Origin: CAYXVU01 sp964468725 | Lineage (GTDB): Bacteria > Acidobacteriota > Blastocatellia > UBA7656 | DNA length: 17,020 nucleotides | Direction: 5' to 3' | Assembly (NCBI GenBank): GCA_964468725.1 | Contig: CAYXVU010000129.1 | Span: 1 to 17,020 of the forward strand | Part shown: piece after piece, positions 7,201 through 17,020 of the stretch | Numbering within the stretch: position 1 is the first letter of the stretch | How the letters are laid out: each line of letters opens with the position of its first letter | Program-made: the position numbers and the translations under genes | The notes under the pieces: model-generated | Told to the model about the DNA's origin: nothing | What the model saw: the letters and a program-made list of their open reading frames with translations, nothing else | Database searches by the model: none

Positions 7201-8787
7201 ACCAAGCTCGGACCCGAAGAGATTACCCGCGACATCCCGAACGTGAGCGAATCGGCGCTGCGCGATCTGGACGACTCCGGCATCATTCGCATCGGGGCGC
7301 GCGTCAAGCCCGGCTCGATTCTGGTCGGTAAAGTCACTCCCAAAGGCGAGACGCAACTGACAGCGGAAGAGAAGTTATTACGAGCCATCTTCGGCGAAAA
7401 GGCCGGAGATGTGCGCGATGCTTCGCTCACCTGCCCGCCCGGCATCGAAGGCACGGTGGTGGATGTCAAAGTCTTCACTCGCAAAGGTGCGGAGAAGGAT
7501 GAGCGCTCGCTCTCCATCGAGCGCGGCGAAGAGGATAAGCTGCTCAAGAATCTCAATGACGAGATCCGCATTCTCGAAGATGAACGCAATAAGCGTATCT
7601 TCGAGTATTTGGAAGGTCAGCGTCTTGCCGATGATTTGACTTACAAGAATCGTAAGCTGCATGCCAAAGGCACGAAGTTGACCCGTGAGATTCTCGAAGA
7701 GTTGGAGATGGGCGCGATTCGGAAGATCGAAGTCGCCAATGATCGCGTCAATGTTCAAGACGAGATTGCCGACATTGAACGCCGAACCGAGCGACAGATC
7801 AGCGTCCAGCGTCAGCTTCATCAGGAGCAAGTTGACAAACTCAAGAAGGGTGATGAGTTGCCGCCCGGCGTCATCAAGATGGTCAAGGTCTTCGTTGCCA
7901 TGAAGCGCAAGCTATCGGTCGGCGACAAGATGGCTGGTCGTCACGGTAACAAAGGCGTGATTGCACGCATCCTACCGCAAGAGGATATGCCGTACTTGCC
8001 GGATGGTACGCCTGTCGAAATCGTTCTCAACCCGCTCGGCGTGCCGTCGCGCATGAACGTCGGCCAGATTCTTGAAACTCATTTGGGATGGGCGTCAAAA
8101 GAGATCGGGCGACAAATCAGCGAGATGCTCGAACAGATCGAGCGACAAGCCCAAAGCGCCGCGCAGATTCGGAAAATTTATAAAGAGGTCTTCCCGGCTG
8201 CGGAAGCACAAGAACGTTTTAGCGAAATGAGCGATGATGCCATTCTCGATCACGCTCACAATTACCTCGAAGGGATACCCTTTGCGACACCGGTCTTCGA
8301 CGGGGCGCGCGAAGAAGAGATCAAACGTCTGTTGGAGTACGCTGGTCTGCCGACGATGGGCAAAACGACCCTATACGACGGGATGACGGGCGACCCCTTC
8401 GAGCAGAAAGTCACGGTAGGATATATCTACATAATGAAACTGTCACACTTGGTTGATGACAAGATACACGCGCGCTCGATTGGGCCGTATTCACTCATTA
8501 CCCAACAACCGCTGGGCGGCAAGGCGCAGTTCGGCGGGCAACGCTTCGGAGAGATGGAGGTGTGGGCGCTCGAAGCCTATGGTGCGGCGCACATCCTTCA
8601 GGAACTTCTGACGGCGAAATCAGATGACGTTGCGGGACGGTCGAAGATTTACGAAGCCATCGTCAAAGGCGAAGCCGACTTTGATCCGGGTGTCCCCGAA
8701 TCGTTCAACGTCTTGATCCGCGAATTGCAATCGCTCTGTCTCGACGTGGAATTGATGCGCCGCAGCGAAGAGGAAGTGACCGAATAG
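4267..8787 (+). CDS. rpoB: DNA-directed RNA polymerase subunit beta
   Basis: This 1506-residue protein is the beta subunit, which with beta' forms the catalytic core of RNA polymerase. ATG 4267 follows TGAGGAGAA, preferable to an upstream in-frame TTG at 4255. The rifampicin-binding segment is at about 599-626 ([20 protein letters not shown] and following), with Asp608, His618 and Ser623 at the positions equivalent to E. coli 516, 526 and 531, so no classic resistance change is seen. The motif [16 protein letters not shown] lies near residues 1217-1232. A coiled, charged insertion at about 1095-1210 fits the lineage-specific region between conserved blocks. It is longer than E. coli beta (1342 aa). 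Part of the excess is an eight-cysteine insertion at about 82-148 (Cys 85, 87, 100, 103, 119, 122, 133, 136), interrupting the region before [15 protein letters not shown]. It is followed by rpoC after 91 nt. Confidence 0.98.
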   Translation: [1506 protein letters not shown]

Positions 8788-8848
8788 ATGGTTCTCGGTT
8801 ATCGGGTATCGCTTGTTGAGATGGATGCCAAACATCCAAACCGTGAAG

Positions 8849-8870
8849 GGCTACCTGGCAACTGATAACG
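8849..8870 (+). repeat. Second copy of the rplL-rpoB palindrome arm, in the rpoC leader
   Basis: TGGCAACTGATAACG at 8856-8870 is identical to 3995-4009. The flank also matches: GGCTACC 8849-8855 aligns with GGTTACC 3981-3987 if seven bases (the 5' arm of the inner hairpin) are missing here. The repeat abuts the rpoC Shine-Dalgarno GGAGGG (8870-8875). The 91-nt rpoB-rpoC spacer also has a short hairpin, TGGATG 8822-8827 pairing with CATCCA 8833-8838. Confidence 0.45.
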
Positions 8871-8878
8871 GAGGGAAA

Positions 8879-13120
<4,242 letters not shown>

Positions 13121-13187
13121 GCTATCCGCTTTTGCTCGTACAACCGTTTGGAGCCGCCGCTAACAAAAGGCGTTACACGATAATCGA

Positions 13188-13231
13188 AAAAGGATGGAGA
13201 AACGATAAGGTTCTCCATCCTTTTCTTTTTT
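13188..13231 (+). terminator. Rho-independent terminator after rpoC
   Basis: AAAAGGATGGAGAA 13188-13201 pairs perfectly over 14 bp with TTCTCCATCCTTTT 13211-13224 around a 9-nt loop, followed by CTTTTTT. It lies 67 nt after the rpoC stop and closes the super-operon. Confidence 0.92.
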
Positions 13232-13463
13232 CGGGTAGGGAGGTAATGCTGCTTGACATTAATTTTACTCGGAATGTATACATGGACGCGCTGTAAGCGA
13301 CCTTGAACGTGTCGGCGCTCTTTCTGAAACCTTTTGGCTGGGTTTCTTGAAAAATGCTCAATCCGATTATGCAGAAAACTCTTTGGAGCTATCGCGGATT
13401 TTTGTTTGATAGCCGTCTCCTTGGGGGAGATGCCTCTCCGGAAAACGCATCAGAACGGTACCC
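13232..13463 (+). other. Spacer before the kinase locus, with a possible gene remnant
   Basis: No complete gene is supported. It holds a candidate promoter (13253-13282). In the frame starting at 13263 there is an open stretch without a start codon, ending at TGA 13407-13409, whose last part reads ALSETFWLGFLKNAQSDYAE and looks protein-like. Two overlapping hairpins share one strand: TCTCC 13416-13420 or TCTCC 13435-13439 can each pair with GGAGA 13426-13430. A T run (about 13470-13475) follows. The composition is visibly more AT-rich than in the operon. Confidence 0.4.
13253..13282 (+). promoter_or_regulatory. Candidate sigma70-type promoter for the accessory locus
   Basis: A perfect -35 box TTGACA (13253-13258) is separated by 18 bp from TATACA (13277-13282), which matches the -10 consensus at four positions. 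It begins 21 nt after the rpoC terminator T run and points at the kinase gene about 200 nt downstream. Position and the consensus -35 make it the best promoter candidate in the window. Confidence 0.5.
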
Positions 13464-14879
13464 GTGATTCTTTTTTGGGGGCCTGATGAGAAATCAATCT
13501 TGGGAAAGTCGTTTGCTCGAGATCTTCGCCGATCTGAGCAGCGTCCCTTTTGCGTATTCGAATCGCGACGAGGCCTTGAGGCGGATTGTGAATTACTGAG
13601 AAAAATAGACAAGCAGATCATCAATGAGAGAGACTACGGCGAAACCATAAAAATCGTCATGAATGGCATCAAGGACGTGTTGGGTTTCGAGTACGTCAAC
13701 CTTTCGCTTGTTGAACTGGGTCTGAATCAAATCAAGACCGAATACGTAATTGGGTTGAAGTCGGCAGAAGAGATTGAGCGATTTAAGAGACAAGCCATCC
13801 ACTCCCTCGACAGCAATGACATCCAAGCCGATATTGTCCGCTCTCGGGAAATTGAAGTTCCGGCCATAAACGATTCGCGGTTCGACCAGCCGATGTACAG
13901 GGAGTTTCGGCATGATCGTTTGGTGCGGGTTTTTGTGCCCATGATCGAATCTTTTAACAAGCGGGTCATCGGAACCATTGAAGCCGGATATCGAAGAACC
14001 TACAGAAAACATATCTACGAACGCGACGTGCAGATATTGGAGAGTTTTGTAGATTATGCTACGCAGGCGCTTGAGCAGAGGCAGTCGGGGTTGTTAGAGA
14101 AAATTTCTCATGAATTTAAGACTCCCATTGTCGGGATTCGCAGTAATGCCAGTTTTCTCAAAAAGAGAATTGACAGCCTGCCCCCTGATTTTATTAATCG
14201 AAAATTCGATGACATCGTTACGGACTGTGCTATCTTGCTTTATCAAGTTGGCGAGTTGGAATACTTCTTGGGCCGTCCTCCGCGCAAGCCAAAAATGGAA
14301 CGCATATCCTACCGGGATATATTTATTAAGACGGTAAAACAACTGACGCCGGTACTCTTTGAGTACGGATTTTCGGATTCAAAAATTGACTACAACTCGG
14401 CAGATCGCAACCGGATATTGTATACGGACAAGGCAATGCTGAATCAGGTGGTTTATAACCTGCTGATGAACTCGATCAAATATGCGGAGAAAGACCCGGC
14501 GCTGTTCAGCGTTAGATTGGAGATTGAGGAAACTAGACGAACGATTGTCATCAAGTTTAAAGATTGGGGAATCGGCGTTGAGGAAATGTATCGAGATAAA
14601 ATCTTTGAGTATGGATTTCGCACTCCTGATGCGAAGTCAAAAAATGTTAGCGGCTCAGGCCTAGGGCTGACGATTTCCAGAAGCATCATGCGTCAACTCG
14701 GTGGAGATTTGCGGCTGGAAAATTGCCGGAAGCCGACGGCATTTCACTTGATCTTGCCAAAAGATGAAAAGGAGAATCGAAAACGATTCTTTTCGTTGAT
14801 GACGATAAACGGGACATGGAGAGTTTTTATGAAGAACTCAAATTGTCTGGCTACAATGTGGACTTTCACTCTGACGTAG
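13464..14879 (+). CDS. GAF-domain sensor histidine kinase (frame disturbed at both ends)
   Basis: The open frame starts at GTG 13464. A GAF-like sensory domain spans about residues 45-195 (MNGIKDVLGFEYVNLSLVE near its start). The HisKA domain follows with phospho-acceptor His216 in SHEFKTPIVGI. The HATPase domain has the N box with Asn336 (NLLMNSIKYAE), G1 with Asp367 (DWGIG), and G2 SGSGLGL at 396-402, ending near Pro432 (FHLILPK). No transmembrane segment is seen, so it should be cytosolic. Two things are odd. After residue 436 the frame runs into unrelated sequence overlapping the receiver domain, a frame change at GAAAAG 14766-14771. The first 40 residues look poor, whereas another frame from ATG 13486 to TGA 13597 encodes a better GAF-like start (SWESRLLEIFADLSSVPF). 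It is probably a hybrid kinase broken by small lesions or sequence errors. The catalytic residues are intact; the signal sensed is unknown. Confidence 0.75.
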   Translation: MILFWGPDEKSILGKSFARDLRRSEQRPFCVFESRRGLEADCELLRKIDKQIINERDYGETIKIVMNGIKDVLGFEYVNLSLVELGLNQIKTEYVIGLKSAEEIERFKRQAIHSLDSNDIQADIVRSREIEVPAINDSRFDQPMYREFRHDRLVRVFVPMIESFNKRVIGTIEAGYRRTYRKHIYERDVQILESFVDYATQALEQRQSGLLEKISHEFKTPIVGIRSNASFLKKRIDSLPPDFINRKFDDIVTDCAILLYQVGELEYFLGRPPRKPKMERISYRDIFIKTVKQLTPVLFEYGFSDSKIDYNSADRNRILYTDKAMLNQVVYNLLMNSIKYAEKDPALFSVRLEIEETRRTIVIKFKDWGIGVEEMYRDKIFEYGFRTPDAKSKNVSGSGLGLTISRSIMRQLGGDLRLENCRKPTAFHLILPKDEKENRKRFFSLMTINGTWRVFMKNSNCLATMWTFTLT

Positions 14880-15192
14880 ATGCCGCTTTTGCTGCATATC
14901 AAAAGAACCAGGATCTTATTGAACTCTTGATTCTGGATGTGATGATGCCGCCAGGGAAAGAGTTCGAGCAGGAAAAGTAAACGGAGGGCTGAGGACAGGG
15001 CTCCGTTTTTATGAGCGAGTCAGATCGCTGGATGCTGAACTCCAAATTATTATCTTCACCAATCTTTCCGATGAACCCTTTATGGAAAGTTTTGCAAACG
15101 ATGAGCGGTGCTGTGTCCTTCAAAAGGAAGACTATCTGCCGTTTGAGTTGGCCAATTTTATTACAGAGACATTGAGCAGGTATGAGGGGTAA
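14783..15192 (+). pseudogene. Response-regulator receiver domain, frameshifted (likely the C-terminal part of the hybrid kinase)
   Basis: The first half reads TILFVDDDKRDMESFYEEL from 14783 and stops at TAA 14978-14980. The second half is in the frame one base back, from about 14974 to TAA 15190-15192, and contains NGGLRTGLRFYERVR. Together they give a full receiver of about 136 residues: acidic DDD (14798-14806), phospho-acceptor Asp at 14936-14938 in LDVMMPP, Thr at 15058-15060 in IIIFTN, and Lys at 15124-15126 in LQKEDY. All phosphotransfer residues survive, split across the shift, so the ancestral gene was intact. There is no ATG start: the frame opens after TGA 14765-14767 and the first residues (SKTILFVDDD) look internal. 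Reading one more A in GAAAAG 14766-14771 would fuse it to the kinase. AAGGAG 14769-14774 could alternatively serve a non-ATG start. No output domain follows, so it would act by phosphotransfer or protein contact. Confidence 0.75.
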
Positions 15193-15197
15193 TTGCA

Positions 15198-15809
15198 ATG
15201 ACAATGCTAAGCCCATTCTCTGCTAGCATGTTGAAGATATTCTCTGATTTGTCAGCTAACCTTGACCCGGAAATACAGGAAGATATTAAGCAAAGGCTAA
15301 TTTTGGCACAGGCGGTTATCAGCGTGTTAAGCACTGCCTTTCCTTCTCTGTTCCACTCAATCAAAGACCTGATCGAAGACAGTAGCTCTTATGTTCCATC
15401 AACTAAGCGAGAAGAATATTCTCATCACGCTCAATCTGTGTTGAGCGAAATCAAAGATGCTTTTCAATCACTCCTCAATCAGTCGGCAAAATCAATAACA
15501 GAAGCAGGCGGGATTGTTGATACCAACCTTCGACGAACCCTTTCTGATATTGAGAGAGCGATAAAAAAGTATCAGCTTATCTATCCGCATACCCCTGAAG
15601 AATTTGAGCTAGCTTTACGTTGGGTCGGAGCAAAAGGGCAAAAAGAAGAGTTGAGTTTATTGCAACAGATCATAGCCAATCCGCCTTTTGATTCAGAAAA
15701 ACTTCAGCAGCTAGCTCGCATTGTGGAAAGCGAAGTCGCTGATAGGTTACGACTAGTTGATACGACACCAACATTTCATAGAATCTTCTGCCGTCCTGAA
15801 GAAATCTAA
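15198..15809 (+). CDS. Helical protein of unknown function; probable N-terminal part of the following S8 peptidase
   Basis: This frame encodes 203 residues with no family I can name. ATG 15198 is 5 nt after the receiver stop, with GAGGGG (15184-15189) as a Shine-Dalgarno, so it belongs to the same transcription unit. Residues 1-150 are predicted by eye to be mostly amphipathic helices (SVLSTAFPSLFHSIKDLIED and others). Residues about 130-185, with LALRWVGAKGQKEELSLLQQ, resemble a HEAT-like helical pair. There is no signal peptide or clear membrane span. The last 15 residues (TPTFHRIFCRPEEI) look like the first strand and helix of a small alpha/beta unit that continues, in the same frame, beyond TAA 15807-15809 into the subtilase gene. 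The frame stays open without a stop from there to the window end. I think this is the N-terminal half of one large protein split by a nonsense codon, but two separate genes cannot be excluded. Confidence 0.65.
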   Translation: MTMLSPFSASMLKIFSDLSANLDPEIQEDIKQRLILAQAVISVLSTAFPSLFHSIKDLIEDSSSYVPSTKREEYSHHAQSVLSEIKDAFQSLLNQSAKSITEAGGIVDTNLRRTLSDIERAIKKYQLIYPHTPEEFELALRWVGAKGQKEELSLLQQIIANPPFDSEKLQQLARIVESEVADRLRLVDTTPTFHRIFCRPEEI

Positions 15810-16007
15810 GGCTTCTCGAAGGCGGTAGAAATCGTTCGAACTTACCCTGCTTTCTCTTTGGTAAGGGCATCAGTAAGAGACCTTGCCGAAATCCAAACGC
15901 GATATCCTATTGAGCCGCTAGCCAAACGGGACGTTTTGCGAGAAACTAAGACCGAAAATGGAGCCCCCCCACTGGCAGGAGGTTCGGAACCGATAGGAGG
16001 GGCAGGG

Positions 16008-17020
16008 ATGATAAAGGATGTGGAGTCAATAGAGCAGAATCTTACCCCCGGCCTCGGCTGGCCGGTCGTTGTCAGCTTTCGCTACCCGTTAACAGATGAA
16101 TGGCAGCCACAAATTGAAAATGCCGGAGGGCAAGTTTTACGTCTGTTGGGAGATTTAGACTTCATTGTTCTCATCCCTAATGATACGGCTCTTGCGCGGC
16201 TTGTGAATCTCCCGGAGGTCGAAGCCGTGCGGCGATTTGAACCGAGAGTCAGCGTCAGAATCAACTATCTGGAGCGCTTGGCAGCGGCTACGGCAGAACC
16301 GCCGGAGGCGAACTCGGAATTACCGGCTGCGCTCGATTGGGATGATGACGCGCCGATGATTCCGGGCTTGCTCGTCGCCTTCTTCTTCACCCCGGAAGCT
16401 TGTGAGGCAGCCGAGAAAGAGCTCACCCGGCAAGATGTTCGCATTGTCAATAAGCCGGAAGATGTGCGCCTGGTGCTGGAGATATTATCTCACCCGGATC
16501 CTCTTCGCGCTTTTGATCTCATCCGGCAACAGCCGGGACTGGAAAGTCTTGAAGAGAAAGCATTCGTGACCCCCTTCAACGATGTTGCTTGTCCGATCAT
16601 CGGCGGCGAGGCGGTTACCAATGAAGCAATCGGTTTAACCGGCAAGGACGAAGTGATTTGTATCGCCGATTCCGGGCTTGATACCGGCGATAAAGATACG
16701 CTGCACCCAGACCTTCGAGGTCGCGTAAGAGAGATTAAAAGTTACCCAATAGACCGTAGCGTGTACGGGATATTGAACCCTCAGGATGATGATGGTGCGA
16801 TGGATTTGTATTCCGGGCATGGGACGCACGTTGCAGGCAGCGCAATAGGGAACGGCGCCGCTGCCGTCGCTCTTGGATTGCCGCCAATTAAGGGAATGGC
16901 ACCCGATGCCGAGTTGATCTTTCAAGCGGTAGAACAAATGCCGCGCTGGACGGACTTCGTTAAAAGCCAATGTAAAAAAGCTGGGATACGGCAACCGCCG
17001 CGCGGGCTGTATGGCATTCC
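16008..17020 (+). CDS. S8 family (subtilisin-like) serine peptidase, KP-43-like, partial at 3' end
   Basis: The frame is open from just after TAA 15809 to the end of the window. ATG 16008 has AGGAGG (15995-16000) at 7-nt spacing, so it is a usable start, though the same bases may simply encode a glycine-rich linker (GGSEPIGGAGM). From this ATG, residues about 15-75 (VVVSFRYPLTDEWQPQIENA through LPEVEAVRRFEP) and about 105-185 look like two inhibitor-I9-type alpha/beta units. The catalytic domain starts near 195. The catalytic Asp is Asp221 (IADSGLDTG) and the catalytic His is His271 (SGHGTHVAG), followed by KGMAPDAELIFQAVE, all typical of KP-43-like subtilases. The catalytic Ser lies beyond the window. 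No secretion signal is seen, either here or at the start of the upstream in-frame ORF, unlike most subtilases. If I9-like units act as pro-domains, the enzyme would be held inactive until released (inference). Confidence 0.8.
   Translation, partial: MIKDVESIEQNLTPGLGWPVVVSFRYPLTDEWQPQIENAGGQVLRLLGDLDFIVLIPNDTALARLVNLPEVEAVRRFEPRVSVRINYLERLAAATAEPPEANSELPAALDWDDDAPMIPGLLVAFFFTPEACEAAEKELTRQDVRIVNKPEDVRLVLEILSHPDPLRAFDLIRQQPGLESLEEKAFVTPFNDVACPIIGGEAVTNEAIGLTGKDEVICIADSGLDTGDKDTLHPDLRGRVREIKSYPIDRSVYGILNPQDDDGAMDLYSGHGTHVAGSAIGNGAAAVALGLPPIKGMAPDAELIFQAVEQMPRWTDFVKSQCKKAGIRQPPRGLYGI

Noticed and set aside
14766..14980. Programmed -1 frameshifting as the main explanation of the GAAAAG sites
   Set aside because: Neither site is a canonical X XXY YYZ heptamer and A4 is short for transcriptional slippage. 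With the nearby nonsense codon and a further frame break, decay or sequence error is simpler; kept only as an alternative.
13232..17020. Insertion sequence, integrase or CRISPR array explaining the accessory locus
   Set aside because: No transposase or integrase motif, no terminal inverted repeats or target duplications, and no regularly spaced repeats were found.

Overview
The window is a bacterial ribosomal/RNA-polymerase super-operon followed by a damaged accessory locus. All convincing genes are on the + strand. Order: tuf (last codons only), rpmG, tRNA-Trp(CCA), secE, nusG, rplK, rplA, rplJ, rplL, rpoB, rpoC, an intrinsic terminator, then a GAF-domain histidine kinase, a receiver domain, a helical protein and a subtilisin-like (S8) peptidase that runs off the end. 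Gene order, moderate GC, a tRNA without encoded CCA and a large RpoB (1506 aa) with an N-terminal cysteine-rich insertion suggest an Acidobacteriota-like organism, possibly Blastocatellia. That assignment is an inference at low to moderate confidence; only the domain Bacteria is certain.

Bases 1-13231 are conserved core. SecE, NusG, L11, L1, L10, L7/L12, beta and beta' all look full length, with motifs intact. The gaps between them hold RNA structure: a 45-nt hairpin before tRNA-Trp, a bulged hairpin before rplA, a hairpin that could mask the rplJ ribosome binding site, an attenuator-like stem with a T run between rplJ and rplL, and a 334-nt rplL-rpoB gap with a large palindrome, a candidate promoter and two more hairpins. 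A 15-bp sequence in that palindrome recurs in the rpoC leader. A 14-bp perfect stem with a T run ends the operon.

Bases 13232-17020 are accessory and look AT-richer in the first part. A candidate promoter (TTGACA, 18 bp, TATACA) sits just past the terminator. The kinase, receiver and downstream genes are tightly spaced as one transcription unit. Read literally they are broken in up to four places: a frame change near the kinase N-terminus, two frame changes at identical GAAAAG hexamers (kinase-receiver junction and mid-receiver), and an in-frame TAA between the helical protein and the S8 peptidase. Repairing these on paper gives two proteins: a GAF-HisKA-HATPase-receiver hybrid kinase, and a large S8 peptidase without a signal peptide, made of a helical domain, about three tandem inhibitor-I9-like units and a KP-43-like catalytic domain. 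This would be a sensor plus intracellular protease pair. It is either a decaying locus or one hit by sequencing errors; the sequence alone cannot decide.
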